DNA of 64,000 nucleotides from Epiperipatus broadwayi (GCA_028023455.1 JAQFVV010006270.1:4180834-4244833), one strand, 5' to 3'; positions 11,321 to 23,584 are shown, numbered from the stretch's first letter. Notes: generated from the sequence alone by a model not told the origin. A program made the numbers and translations.

Positions 11321-12520
11321 ATGAATTATGATTATCCCTCTTTTTTATATCTTTAATATACTTTTTTATCATCATATTTTCATCATTATCTTTTTTCATA
11401 TTTAAGTATTTTATTTTTTATCTTTCAATCAATATTGAATTTATTATTATTAAATTCATTGAATGCACCACCTACACTTCTACTATTTCCTGTTGTAATT
11501 ATGTCTTCAGTATACCTATGGTTTCTTTATTCTTAATATTTATTAATTACTTTTGCTTTTAAATACCTATAATAACAGTGGCACAATTTCATTACTTGAA
11601 TAATCAACTCATTCCTGTATTATTTTTCAAAATTCTATTTACATTAGAAATGTAAGGCATCATTGATCAATAATAATGCTTCTTCAATAACACATATCCA
11701 TTTGTCCTATATACTATTACTACTTCTTATTTTACTTATTTTAATTTTCTTATTTTACTCATTATTATCATTTCTCAACATACTTAGAAATATTTTTTAA
11801 GCATCAAATGATGCAATCAGTTTATTTTTATTTAATTTTACAATATTTAAATTCTTTACATTCTCTTTAGATCTTTTAATAGAGTATTAACCAAATCCTA
11901 TGGCATTAACAACTTTTTATATATACTATATATCATATACTTTTTAAAGAATATAATCATTAAAATACAATGCTAGCCTTGTTGGCATATTGTTTTTATA
12001 TATTTTGTTTTCCCAAACACATGTAGAATCTAATATTGTTGGGTATAAAAACTCATTCTATTTCATATAATAAAATTTTATTTTCATTATATTTCTTAGA
12101 TTTTTATTTCTTGATATATTTGCTTTTCTATAACTTCGATTATTTTTTTGACATAATTCACTTTTTTTTATTTCATTCAAAATAACAAATTTTCTCGTTA
12201 TTATCATTTGTTATTATTACTTTTTCATTATTCACATTTTCTACAATTTGTTTTATTATAAATGTGTTCTTTCATTCCGTTTTATTAATATATATATATG
12301 TGCTCTGCGCACAGGTAATGAAACTATTAATAAATTGTCAAAATTGTTTTTACCGCCAAGCGCTTTCGGGACAGTCTACAGTCCCATATTCATGGCGAGT
12401 TATTCTGTTATATTTCTGGGGCTTCTTGTTAATAATATTAATAATTTTTAATTATATATTCTTTTTTAAACTATGTATAATATTTGCAGCTATTTTAACT
12501 ATTTTAACATGTGACACAGC
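11321..12520. other. AT-rich spacer
   Basis: Long AT-rich stretch without a recognisable gene or repeat family. Two overlapping small ORFs at 12248-12530 show no domain. Confidence 0.4.
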
Positions 12521-12534
12521 ATATAAATAAATCA

Positions 12535-12921
12535 GGCAAACTCTTCATACAGTAGCGCCACTCCGTTCAAGCCAGAGTAATCAATAGATGCAAGAAGGTT
12601 TATGCATAAAATCCCTATTTAGTACATTATTCATCCAATATCCCCAGACAGGTTTCTAGCTTGTGGCTTTTATCAGTGAGCTTTGGATATGAGACACTGC
12701 ACCTAAATGTTAGGCTCCTCACTGATGAAAGTCACAAGCTAGAAACTAGTCTGGAAATATTGGATGAATAAGCACTAAATAGGGATTTTATGCATAAACC
12801 TTCTTGCATCTATTGATTACTCTGGCTTGCACTGAGTGGCACTACTATATGGAGCATTTTTCCTGTTTTAACAGCATGAGTGAGCAAAAGAAACGGTGAT
12901 CATGTGATGTTTATTGGTTTA
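12535..12921 (+). mobile_element. family A retroposon, copy 2 (inverted dimer)
   Basis: Two copies of the family A body are joined head to head near 12706, making a large hairpin, and the family tail is on the right. A 14-base direct repeat, ATATAAATAAATCA, is at 12521-12534 and 12922-12935. The right half has a hammerhead-like core on the plus strand: CTGATGA 12722-12728, stem-loop, GAAAC 12742-12746, TAGTC to 12751. The left half has its mirror image. Confidence 0.85.
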
Positions 12922-13033
12922 ATATAAATAAATCACTGATTTATTAATTGTAGATATATTTTATTCATTGATACATTTATTTACTTATTTATAATACTAA
13001 ATTAGCAAAATGTTTTAATGTCTCAAGTAAAAA

Positions 13034-13139
13034 GGTTTTTATTATTTACTTTTTAGATATAGCTGAGTGCACTTTTGGTGAGCACACCAGAATCATAAAG
13101 CACGCTCAGCTGTATCTAAAAAATGAATAATAAAAATTT
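13034..13139. repeat. short hairpin, family H
   Basis: Arms of about 38 bases (13034-13071 and 13100-13139) share 'agatacagctgagcgtg'-like sequence around a 28-base loop. No target duplication was found. It may be a short relative of the hairpin retroposons or a MITE. Confidence 0.6.
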
Positions 13140-13142
13140 TTT

Positions 13143-13700
13143 CAATTATCAGACTTTAAGAACATTTATAAATATAAACAAAAAGATAAAACAAATATTA
13201 CTTATTTATAAATAAATAATTTTCATTGTGAAGATTTAATTATTATTAAACTATGATAACTTTGTCATTGAAATGTAATAAATTAAATGCAATAATATAA
13301 GAGTTTTTATACTGAGAAAATATTGAGAACATGAAATATAATCTTAATGCTTTTTCAGTGCCAATAATTTTTTCCAAAGTTAAATATTATATTCAAAATA
13401 AGATTATCTTTTATATTATTAATATTTTCTCTATGTCAAGAACAATGTTATTATTGTATTTAATTTATTAGATTTCATTCTTTTAAAATTGTATTTCCAA
13501 TCATACTAACTAATTCAGGATCCAATTAACTTTTAGTCAATTGTGATCATTTTAAAATTGTGAATTTTAGAATAAATAAATTCATTATTTATTTAGTTTA
13601 AATATTATTTATTTATTTACAGAAATTTATTTATTTATTTATAAATAAATTACTCTGATTGCACAAACTGATATTTTTAATATTTTGGCTTTGTTTTTAA
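13143..13700. other. AT-rich spacer
   Basis: Contains TTTATTTA-type simple sequence near 13565-13650 and nothing else recognisable. Confidence 0.4.
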
Positions 13701-13704
13701 TCAG

Positions 13705-13814
13705 GTTTTTTTTCTCATGTGTCATAGCATTAGCCGGGAAGCAAACCTGCTAACCCGGGACAACTGGTTTGGAAAGCAGCTGTCACTGACCTCTCGATGA
13801 CCAATGCTTGACCA
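13705..13814 (-). mobile_element. tRNA-derived SINE copy 2
   Basis: Read on the minus strand: CAAGCATTGGTCATCGAGAG, a degenerate anticodon arm, a B-box-like GGTTTGCTTCC, the end GGCTAATGCT, ATGACACATGAG and an A-run. It is the same family as the copy at 30.86 kb but more diverged. Confidence 0.8.
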
Positions 13815-14150
13815 GTTTTTATTTTTCAAAATAGTACTTCTGTTTTTTTCCAAAAAAGTATTTCACTTTTTAGAAATTAAACATATAAAGAAATGTAAAG
13901 TGATGTAAACCAAAATCATAATTTGAATTGAGATTGAGTCCAATTTCTCTCTTATATAAGAAGTGCTGCATGTTAATAAATTGTAATTAAATTTATATGG
14001 AAGTTAACAAGATATTATAACCCTTGAGATGGATTTATATATATATAATTGTAAACTATTTTTATAGTGAAATTAAGCTTTTATTATGTGTGAATATTAT
14101 ATATACAGTTTGTAATTAGCTAGATAAATATGCACCTTCAATGTTTATAA
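13815..14150. other. AT-rich spacer
   Basis: No recognisable feature. Confidence 0.35.
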
Positions 14151-14152
14151 TA

Positions 14153-14262
14153 GTGCATTGGTGGTCGAGAGGTCAGCACGGCTGCCTTGCTCTTGCAGGC
14201 AGTTGCCCGGGTTGCGGATTCGTGTCCCAGCCAATGCTATGACACTTAAAAAAAAAAAACAA
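14153..14262 (+). mobile_element. tRNA-derived SINE copy 3
   Basis: This copy has GCATTGGTGGTCGAGAGGTC (acceptor, D arm and A box), an anticodon stem CTGCC/GGCAG, a B-box region with a small insertion, and AGCCAATGCT-ATGACACTT followed by 12 A residues. The family D hairpin begins directly in or after the A tail. Confidence 0.85.
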
Positions 14263-14445
14263 CTATGTAGTTTTTTGACTATAGAGGGACCTCTCAAACC
14301 TCAACACAAGATAACCATTTTATAAAAATTAGAAATACCATCTTATCTAAAAACCTAAATTCCCACTTCTATAAGTCTATCTTTATAAAGTTGCTATCTC
14401 GTGTTGAGATTTGAGAGTCCCTCTATAGTCAAAAACTACATTGTT
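14260..14445. mobile_element. hairpin element, family D copy 1
   Basis: Inverted arms (about 14264-14322 and 14388-14441) share 'actatagagggac'. The inner part contains CTTATCT motifs like those of family C. It abuts the A tail of the SINE, which probably served as its target. No clear target duplication was found. Confidence 0.65.
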
Positions 14446-15217
14446 TGATTATTATAAATGAGAAGGTACATATGATAAAGTTTAAAGCCTTTCTTTATTT
14501 AATTACATACATCCTATGTGCTTAATAAGTAATCAGAACATTAAATAGTGTTTATATAAAAAAATATTTATGCTGATTGATGTTTAGTGAAATTTTATTC
14601 AAATATTGCATGAGGTCAACTGTACAGTTTGTTACCTAAGAGATTATTTAATGTTCTGCACCTAAAAAGGAATTAATGTCTACTTTATTCGTCTGAGAAT
14701 TAATTCCTGAATATTAATTCTCATGTTTGCCATTCAACCAGTGCGCTAAATGACACAAGATAGTGTGTTAATTAAATAAAAGTATAAAAATAATAACTTT
14801 TAGGTGAAGGGGGGGGGTAAAAAAAGCAACTACTTGTGATCACTTGTAATATATATTTTTTCTGCGCATATATTCTTTTATTCATGAAAATTTTTATGAC
14901 AATACATAAAAAGATTTAACAAACTATCCAGCTTTAACTTCAAAAATTCAGTTCATTAATGGAGGGATTTTTGGATTCTGTTGATATCAAATGATGTAAT
15001 GATTTGCAATGATCGAGTTTTTCGGCTATATTTTTAAAATCAATTACTTTTTAAAAAATCAAAAAAATGGCTGGTATAAATAAATTTTTAAAGAAATTAA
15101 AAAAGATTTTCATGCATCAACAAAGAAAAACGTAATTTTTTTGAACTTTTAAAACAACTTTGAAAACTTCTGTTTTTGACATTAAGAAATTTTGTATCTA
15201 TTAAACAAATTAATTTT
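14446..15217. other. AT-rich spacer
   Basis: Contains a G9 run at about 14810 and a short imperfect repeat of 'attaattc' near 14670-14725. No gene was recognised. Confidence 0.4.
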
Positions 15218-15232
15218 ATATAAACAGGTTAA

Positions 15233-15557
15233 TACACTGTACAGGCTTACACACACCTGCACATACATAATGTAATATATAAGGGATTCGACTCAGACTT
15301 TCACACGACCCTCAGCTCTCCATGCCATCACATATTGCTTACTCACCTGATCATACACATATTGAAAAGGTAAATAATCACCAATATGCGTATTTCATAC
15401 TAAACCAGCAATCATCAGTTGGTCCAGATTACTATCTTCACATTTATACAATCAGTGCTCAGCTTTATATTAAGATGGCCAATCTTCATTCTTTAATGGA
15501 CAGGCTTCAAACTACTCTAACCCACAACTCTTCAGCCATCCATGAGTTCGAATCCCT
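15233..15557 (-). mobile_element. family B retroposon, copy 1 (hammerhead-like)
   Basis: The ends carry the inverted pair 'taagggattcgactc' and 'gagttcgaatccctta'. On the minus strand the interior contains CTGATGA, a stem-loop and GAAAT, a hammerhead-like core. TATAAACAGGTTAA at 15218-15232 and TATAAACAGTTTAA at 15558-15571 differ at one base and are the probable target duplication. A CT microsatellite follows at about 15575-15610. A small ORF across it is not a gene. Confidence 0.7.
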
Positions 15558-15614
15558 TATAAACAGTTTAAATGCATCTCTATCTCTCTCTCTCTATCTC
15601 TCTCTTTTTTTTTT

Positions 15615-16320
15615 TTTACAAAAAACTTTTGTTTATCTGAGAGAAAATTTATAACTAAGTTTTCACTTACTTAAATAGATGAGAATCCATCTTGTTTCCT
15701 CTCAGTAAAAAGAATGAAAAAATTGTGTGCTTAATATCTTCAATCACATCGCTATTATTATATATAGTTATTAAAATACACATCTTGTAATGGAATGATC
15801 AAAAGTTGAACTATAATTGTGTGTATATTAATTTAATGATTCTGGATTTTCAAGAAAGATCAACATTTTTTAAAAAAATAAACCAACTTAAAATTAACTC
15901 TTATAAGACCCAAACAATGTAATATATCAGACAAGTATTGATTTGCTGAACCAAAAAAAAAATATACAATGCAATGCAATTTAATCACGTGATGGGGAAG
16001 AAGTCACACACCAGTAGAAGCTCCATGACCTTTGCTTAAGCTCATTCCGAATTAAACTGCTTTTTACAACTTGAACTTTATTGAATTTATTTTTTATCTA
16101 GAAATTTACTTTTCTCTTGAATTTGCATATTCCTGGGTTTTTTTTTACCAGAGCTAATGTGCAATGCTTATTCGTTTATCTGAAAGTAGAAAGTATTTTT
16201 ATTTGCAAACCATGATGAAGTGGATTTATTAGCATCATAACAGTTTAAGTCAAATCTATAATAATCTAATTAAATTGCCAAATGATCTCATTTATTGCTT
16301 CAGAATAAAAATAATCTAAG
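15615..16320. other. AT-rich spacer
   Basis: No gene or repeat was recognised. Confidence 0.4.
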
Positions 16321-16334
16321 AATAAATAAATATC

Positions 16335-17085
16335 ACATGATCACCATTTCTTATGCTTGCTCATTACTGTTATTAAAACAGGCAAAACTCTCATACTTTT
16401 GTAGTCAAGTAGAGATAAGGGGTGGCTGCTGGAGGGTTGCATTAGATCCTAATATCTAGTGCAGTGCTCTCAGATCCAAGGCTCCACGAAGGCCACAAGC
16501 CAGAAACTAGTCTGGGGATATTGGATGAGTAGGAACTAGATAGGGATTTTATCCACAAGCCTTCTGGCATCCATTGATTATTCTGGCTTGCACTGAGTGG
16601 CACTACTGTATGGAGAGTCTTTCCTGTTTTAATAACAGTTATGAGCAAGCATAAAAACTGGTGGTCATGTGATATTTAATGGTTTAATACCAATCCTGGC
16701 TAATAGATAGTGGTATTATGGTTATTAAAGAACCAAAGACACCAAATTATTTGGGTATTAAACTGAGTTAAGACTTATATGACTATATAAACTAATGAGC
16801 TTAGTTTGAAAATATTATTGTGTTTTCAATTTTATTCTCATAGTTTTGTAGTTAAGTAGAGATTAAAAGATGGCTATTGGAGGGTTGCATTAGATCCTAA
16901 GATCAAGGTGCAGTGCTCTCAGATCCAACACTCCTCACTAATGAAGGCCACAAGCCAGAAACTAGTTTGGGGATATTGGATGAGTAGGCACTAGGTAGGG
17001 ATTTTATGCACAAGCCTTCTGGCATCCATTGATTACTCTGGCTTGCACTGAGTGGCACTACTGTATAGAGAGTTTTGCCTGTTTT
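16335..17085 (-). mobile_element. family A retroposon, copy 3 (tandem, 1.5 units)
   Basis: The unit starting at 'tagttaagtagagat' and containing the hammerhead-like block recurs after about 470 bases, so this copy holds roughly one and a half units head to tail. The tail lies on the left. AATAAATAAATATC at 16321-16334 and 17086-17099 is the target duplication. The first hammerhead block has lost its CTGATGA and the second reads CTAATGA. Confidence 0.85.
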
Positions 17086-17099
17086 AATAAATAAATATC

Positions 17100-19078
17100 T
17101 TAAACAAATATTTATTGTATAATTTTTTTATTTTAATATTACCAAAATATAAATTTTACATTAGAGAAACATCCAATTTACATATATTATCCTTAAAAAG
17201 TATTTCGTCAAACATTTTTATTGTACAAGGTTATATTCCAAGCTTTTATCTATATGGTATTGCATTTGTACCATCAATATTTTAGTTAGTCTAAGATAAA
17301 TGACAGCTAACTTATCGGCAGAGCAACAAAATAATTTCTACGGCTTGTTAACTTTCTGAAGTTTATATTCCCGTGGGAGGAAAATTAGTGAAAGTTTGGA
17401 GTAGGCTTGAAATATTTTTATTGGATTACGTTTGTATTATCTTTACGATACATGCATTTTATTTTAAATCACCCAATGTTTATTACTATAATTTAAGACT
17501 GTGATTTGTATTTGTTTCTTTGAATAAATAAATAAGTAATAAATGCTCATTTTTATTTCTTTCTAAAATAGTAACTAAATGCAATAAAAATAATGCTCGT
17601 TATATTTTTATTTAAAAATCTCCCCCCCCCCCTCTTTATTTAAGTATTAAAATACTTAAGAATTATTTTTCGAAATCAAATCACTTGTAATTTAACTATA
17701 ACCACTTTTATGGATAATACTTTCAAATTATTGTTAGCTTGCCAACGTTGAGAAAATGAAGCATCGTCTCATCTTTATGAGACCGAATGCTTTCTATTTC
17801 TGATGGAATCCTGGCGTTTGATGGATGTAGTTTATATGTCTCCACGTCACTTTTGGAAATAAACCAAAATTTATCATATCCATCAATCATATTTTTGTCA
17901 TTGTGACGTCAATTAATTGTGCTTTATATCTACTGATTTTATTTTATTTAATAAAAGAATAGATATAAAAAATTTAAAAAAATGTTTTCTGCGTGATAAT
18001 TAAATTTTAGAGTGATTTGAGAGTTGAGTATTTAATTATTTAAGATTTAGTGTTCGCCAAAAGAGCAAATAAATTACAGAATTTTAAATAGAAAAGTTTT
18101 AATAATGATGAAAAAATAGTAGAGAATAAAAAGCGCAATTAATTCTTAAAAGGCTTAAAATGATAACCACAATTTGCTGTCTTTGTGAGTTAATTATTTT
18201 TTTGGCCAACGAAATATGATATAAGAAAAATGAGTTAAAGCTGTAATCACACACATGAGTTATATTTAATATTCTTTTATAGACTTCCTTGAATCAATTA
18301 ATGCTCTTCGCATATTCGCAGGCGTAGAAGAAAGATAGTATTTTCAGAGATCGATCCAGCCATCCAGGTACTATAATAAAAGACGATGTGCCGCTCCTAA
18401 AATGTACTAAATCCCGAACACGTATAATACTACTCCTTTCTTATAAACGTGAGATTGCTTCGGAAAGTGCAAATTGTTCATATAAAACAAAAATGTCCAA
18501 ATGTCATTTTGAAATATCTCAAAATAAAAATGATTTTGTGGGTGGGGGAGGTAATCAAGAAATAAAATGTATTTTACTTCAATCTAAACGTTAACCTGCG
18601 CACACACACAAATATGATTCACTAATTTCCACACAAAAAATTTCTGATCGAATAATTATTTATTTATGAAAATAAATGTTATATATAAATCCATAAATTG
18701 TTTACAGTCGACCAATATTAAATATAGTAATCAAGTTAGTGTGTGCACGCACATACACACACAATAAAATTATTTGTTTACATTTGTGGTAACTAGCATT
18801 TCATTAAATAAGATACGCTAACTGAATGCAATATGCTGAATTATTATTTTCGTTTTAATGTAAAAAAAAAAAATTGTGAAGTTTTATCACTACAAAATTT
18901 AGTGATTGTAATAGATGAAAAGCAGATTGTAATAGACAAATACTACAACCTTAAAACATCCCAATGCAGAGCAAATAACGTATCTCTCAAAGCGACGAGA
19001 AGCAACAGAAAAATAATACTATTCCCCAGGCTGATTTTCATCATCTGCTGGTTTACTTTTTTAACTAATTATATATCC
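17100..19078. other. repeat-poor stretch with retained CpG, possible regulatory DNA
   Basis: None of the window's repeat families occurs here. CpG dinucleotides are clearly commoner than in the surrounding repeats (for example 17740-17915 and 18300-18480). A perfect TGACGTCA lies at 17904-17911, with ACGTCA at 17844-17849. A C10 run sits near 17625. Small ORFs at 18388-18594 and 18833-19189 show no domain. It may hold an enhancer, promoter or untranslated exon of a host gene, but nothing proves it. Confidence 0.3.
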
Positions 19079-19096
19079 TTTTACCAACCTACTATT

Positions 19097-19212
19097 TTTC
19101 TTTCTCCATATGTCATAGCATCGGCCGGGAGACGAACCCGCCAACAACCGTCTGCAACCAACTGCTTGCTTGCAAGGCTGCTGCGCTGACCTCTCGGCTA
19201 ACAACGCTTGAC
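19097..19212 (-). mobile_element. tRNA-derived SINE copy 4
   Basis: Minus strand: CAAGCGTTGTTAGCCGAGAG, GCGCAGCAGCC, CTTGCAAGC, a longer variable region, the B box GGGTTCGTCTCCC, GGCCGATGCT, ATGACATATGGAG. An 18-base target duplication, TTTTACCAACCTACTATT, lies at 19079-19096 and 19213-19230. This subfamily, shared with 23.1 kb, has an expanded variable arm. Confidence 0.9.
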
Positions 19213-19530
19213 TTTTACCAACCTACTATTGGTTATGAATAGTTACATAAAAATCATAAGCTTCCATCTGATAATATGATTTGATTAATGCTAATAGCAA
19301 AAGATACATGGATCATGGCAATTCGATCGCTTCGGAATTAAAACCCTTTTTATGAATTCCCAGGCCATAAAGTTATTCAATTATTTAATTATTCAATCAA
19401 TTATAAATATCATGAATGAATGTACAACTATTAGTGAAACATTTAATCAGTAGTGAAAAAAATTGATTTGTATCTTTTTTATTCAACATCTGTCTATTTG
19501 TCTCATTTTAACTACCTATTAGCTATCTAC

Positions 19531-20310
19531 ACAGAGGCAAAACTCTCCACACAGTAGCACCATTCAGAGAGTAATCAATGGATGCAGGAAGGATTGTGCA
19601 TAAAATCCCTATCTAGGGTCATATACTCATCCAATATCCCCATACTAGTTTCTATTTTGTGGCTTTCTTCAGGGAGGATCTTTGGATCTGAGAACACTGC
19701 ACCGAGACCCTAGGATCTGATGCATTCCTCCAGCAGCCACCTTTTACTTTTTTTTTTTAGCTAATTATAAAATTTTGAGTCAAAAATGAAAACACAATGA
19801 TGTTTTTAAGCTAGGCTCATTAGCTTGCATAGTTGTATAGATTTGAACTCAGCTCAGAATCCATACTTTTGGGTATCTTTGGTTCTTTAATCACCAAAGT
19901 CACCATAATCCTATTGGGCAGGATTGGTATTAAACCATCAAACATCATGATCACCATTCTTTATGCTTACACAAATCTTCCTGCATTCATTGATTACTCT
20001 GGCTTGCACTGAGTGGCACTACTGTATGGAGCGTTTTGCCTCTGTAAAAAACAGCTTGTGTAAGCATAAAGAATAGTGATCATGAGATGTTTGATGGTTT
20101 AATACCAATCCTGCCCAATAGGATTATGGTTGACTGTGGTTATTAAAGAACCAAAGACATCAAAAAATATGGGTGCTGAACTGAATTCAGATCTATACAA
20201 GTTAATGGAGCTTAGCTTGAAAACATCATTGTATTTTCATTTTGGACTCAAATTATGAGGAACAGCTTGTGTACACATAAAGAATGGTGATAATGTCCTA
20301 TTTGATTATT
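19531..20310 (+). mobile_element. family A retroposon, copy 4 (composite)
   Basis: A 780-bp insertion is bounded by TATTAGCTATCTAC at 19517-19530 and 20311-20324. It contains a forward unit, an inverted unit (about 19935-20110) and a second inverted body segment to about 20265, then a shortened tail. The hammerhead block near 19640-19665 is degenerate. The order of forward, inverted and repeated pieces suggests template switching during copying. Confidence 0.85.
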
Positions 20311-20324
20311 TATTAGCTATCTAC

Positions 20325-20690
20325 CTATAGCTCTGATTCTATCCATCTTTCTATTCTCATGTCTATTTTGTACCACCATCTATTCCTAATCTATTCATCT
20401 ATCATTATTAAATATCAAACATCTACTCAAGCCAGCAATACTTTAAGATTAATTGAATATTTACATATACAGTTACCTAACTGAAAACCTTTCCTATGAA
20501 CAACCATACATATATCTTTCAATATTAAATTTCCTAGACCTCTGGAGCAAAAATATTTTTTTTTTGCTCTATGCTGTTTAGCATATTCTCAGCTAAGTAA
20601 TTGTAATAAAATAAAATCTCAGCTCAGATTATCCAAATGCTAATCTGCCCATACTCCTATTTTTAAGCTTAATTAATCTACACTCTGCAT
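20325..20690. other. AT-rich spacer
   Basis: Some CTAT/TCTA simple sequence at 20325-20400, otherwise nothing recognised. Confidence 0.35.
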
Positions 20691-20692
20691 GA

Positions 20693-20755
20693 TCCAGATC
20701 AGTGGTAAAGTAATGAATTCATAATCTCAAGGTTCATGGATTAAACCAATAGCAA
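20693..20755 (+). pseudogene. tRNA-Met-like pseudogene
   Basis: The segment contains CAGTGGTAAAGTAATG (D arm and A box), the anticodon region TTCATAATCTCAA with CAT in anticodon position, and a damaged T arm AGGTTCATGGATTAAA. This order and wording match elongator tRNA-Met. The acceptor stem does not pair and the T arm is mutated, so it is not a functional tRNA. It could be the head of an old SINE. Confidence 0.6.
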
Positions 20756-20759
20756 CTTT

Positions 20760-21470
20760 TTCCATATAGTAATAGTGACCAGTTAATGCTTTAGTGGTTC
20801 GTGGATCACAATTCTCCACTATCATTTTCGGTGTTCAATTTTGTGAATTATGTCATTTTATTTCTCAATATATCTACATGATATATCTGATCAAGGAAAA
20901 ATGAACTCAATAATTAAAAATTAATATATTTCATTTCGAATGTGAACCAATTGTGCTGTAAAATAGAATCCATCACAAATATGATGTTACAGTAGTTATC
21001 CTGGAATTTAATAAGTGAATACAATATTTAAGTTTATGTACTACAAATTGATGTGAATGTAATTGATAACAGATATTAGTTAGATGTTGAAACTTTTTCA
21101 CTAGTGAACATAGTAATCAATCAGATTATTTAGTAGTATTTGATAAGTGTCATCAAACAATTATCTATTTCGAAAACATTTCATAATATATCATTTTGAT
21201 CAAATAATGATCGATGCCTTTAAGAATAAGGTCCTATTAAATAATGCTGCATCGTAACCTAAATATCTCTACATCAGTGAAGATTTTTCCATTAGTTTGT
21301 TTAGTTTCCAGACAATATAATAGTCACACTGATAAATGGCTACTCAATATACCAGAAAGAGCTACAAAAAATATAAAATGCTCATGAAATAAATAACTAT
21401 TACTTTCAGGACAATTCACTACTCCATCATTTATTGTAAGATTAGATAATATATAAACACTAGATGGTGC
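20760..21470. other. AT-rich spacer
   Basis: No recognisable feature. Confidence 0.35.
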
Positions 21471-21474
21471 TGCT

Positions 21475-21560
21475 ATTGTATCTATTTCTAGACTAGTTTC
21501 TAACTTATGGCCTTTATCAGTGAATCTTTTGGATATAATCTGGAACTTAAGCTTTGAGGC
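21475..21560 (-). mobile_element. family A fragment
   Basis: 'ctagactagtttctaact' and 'ggcctttatcagtgaatc' match the hammerhead-like block of family A. The flanks are too diverged to set the ends. Confidence 0.6.
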
Positions 21561-21564
21561 ATCT

Positions 21565-22465
21565 TCCTTTAACTTCTTTATATAATCAAATTAATAATCT
21601 GGAATTCAAATATCTATTTTTATTAGTTGCACCATAAATATTTGGGAAGTCAAACACAAAATAAACCTCACCGCATTCACTTCAATTAAACGTAAACCTT
21701 AATTAAAATAAAAACAATTGTTTATTATTATTGTGCTAAGCAATAAACACTTATTTTTAAGTCAAATCTCCATACCACTTTAAGTATAATAATATTAATA
21801 TTCTTGAATGTTAGAATAAAGTTGTTAATATGAAATATCCCAAATGATTTTTGAATATTAATTTCATAATAATTTCTTTGATTTAGACAATCACATTGAC
21901 TATTTATTCACTCTATACTCACTACTTAAAATTAAGAGGCATATCCTACTACTCTAGAATTAAAAACTGGAATCACTATTCTGGAAAAATGACCCTAATA
22001 GCTTCATTTTAAATTTCAATTTGATCTCAAATCATTTCTATCATTGTTCATACCTTTTTCATCATTGCAAATGCTAAAGCCATTAAGCCTCTTTTTTATT
22101 TAATATCTTGTGCTCATTGCTAAAGTGGATCTATCATTTATTACTTTTTACCAATCTATATGTGCAAACCATTTTTTAAAAGAGCCTCAACCTATTTTTT
22201 CAAGAAATGCTAAGCATTTAAAAATAAATGGTTTCTGCAATATTTGTCTCTGGTAAATGTTTTGTTGGTGGTGAATATTCCAAGAAACAAAAAAACTACT
22301 AAATACCCTGTGCCTTATTAGGAATTGTAAAAATCAACTATTGTACTCTATCACAATAATGTTTTTTTTCTTTCACATTTAACCATGATTCTTATTGTTT
22401 TTTGATAATTATTGTTTAACTTTTAGAATAAGAGTCATGAGATCTTTCTATTTTCAATGTGAAGA
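21565..22465. other. AT-rich spacer
   Basis: No gene or repeat was recognised. Confidence 0.35.
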
Positions 22466-22469
22466 ATCA

Positions 22470-22760
22470 CTATGTTATATAATAAAGGTGCTAATAGCTC
22501 TTAATAAGCTTTTCTGAATATCCCCATCCTCAGACCGGTTTCTAGCTCTGGCTGTCATCATTGAGGCACTAGAATATCCAGGCATTAGATTTAAAAATAC
22601 AAGGTCAAGCTCCAGAATTTATCTACTAGTTAACTATTAAGTAGAAAATCTGAAATTTTCAGACATCCATATGTCTTCAAATCTAGCTATATAACTTAAA
22701 TTGGCATATAGTCATGTGATATATGACTTGATTTCCTTGCAAGGAATCACTATGTTTTTC
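22470..22760 (-). mobile_element. family L element, copy 1 (hammerhead-like)
   Basis: In reverse orientation it matches 59040-59400: 'aatatccccatcctcagacc', 'ggtttctagctctggctgtc', a body with 'aaatttcagacatc'-type sequence, and the end 'atatgacttgatttcc'. Minus strand, the block reads as CTCAATGATGA, stem, GAAAC. It is related in layout to family A but has a different body. Confidence 0.65.
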
Positions 22761-23097
22761 CAGTAATTCTGGCTTCACCCTTAACTTGGGTCAATTGGTT
22801 TCTGGTAGTTTATATTTGATATATAATTTGAATCAGTAGATTGACAATATGCATTCCTAATTTATTTGTCAATGTGAAAACATTTTTATCATAAACCGAT
22901 TTGATTATAGTTCTATACTCTTATAGAGATTTATCCCCAAATTTACTGATCTTGTTTATTGTCCAATATATACACCAGAAATGATGTTTCTAATTTCTTG
23001 AACTTTTTTTGAGTTATTTATGAATCTGATAGGTCTTCTTCAATATAAAGCTACATTCTGTACTGCATGATTTTCAGAATAATCTTACTTACATAGG

Positions 23098-23221
23098 TCA
23101 AGCATTATTAGCCAAGAGGTCAGCGCAGTTGCCTTGCAAGCAAGTAGTTGGTTACAGATGGTGGTGGGTTTACAGATGGTGGTGGGTTCGCCTCCTGGTC
23201 GATGCTATGACATATGGAAAA
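23098..23221 (+). mobile_element. tRNA-derived SINE copy 5 with internal duplication
   Basis: Same subfamily as the 19.1 kb copy: TTAGCCAAGAGGTCAGCGC, CTTGCAAGC, B box GGTTCGCCTCC, GGTCGATGCT, ATGACATATGG and an A-run. A 17-base segment, 'ttacagatggtggtggg', is present twice in the variable arm (about 23153-23187). Confidence 0.88.
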
Positions 23222-23456
23222 AAAAATTGTACTTGCATTTAATGTAAAAAATATACTATGGTAGTTTTTACAGTCAGTAATTTTTATTTTATTTGGTATA
23301 GAAACAAATATTAATTCATTCAATCAATGACAAATGAATAGTTTTTTTAATTAATTAGCATAATTTGGTTACTACTTGTGTTAATTATTTTTTATTTTCT
23401 CTAAATTGGTTAATAAGGTATTTATTTATATAGCGCTATGTTAATAAATTGTAATT

Positions 23457-23559
23457 GTAAATTAGCGATCAGGCTAATGCGCATGCGCGTTACAGATTTT
23501 AAACTATATGTAAATGAATACTGTAAAGCGCATGAGCATTAGCCTGGTCGCTAATTTAC
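23457..23559. repeat. CpG-containing hairpin, family I
   Basis: 32-base arms (23457-23488 and 23528-23559) read 'aattagcgatcaggctaatg' and its complement, with CGCATGCGC at the inner edge. It is directly followed by a family B fragment and may be part of a composite element. No target duplication was found. Confidence 0.65.
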
Positions 23560-23584
23560 TATTAAAATGGTTAATATAAATATC

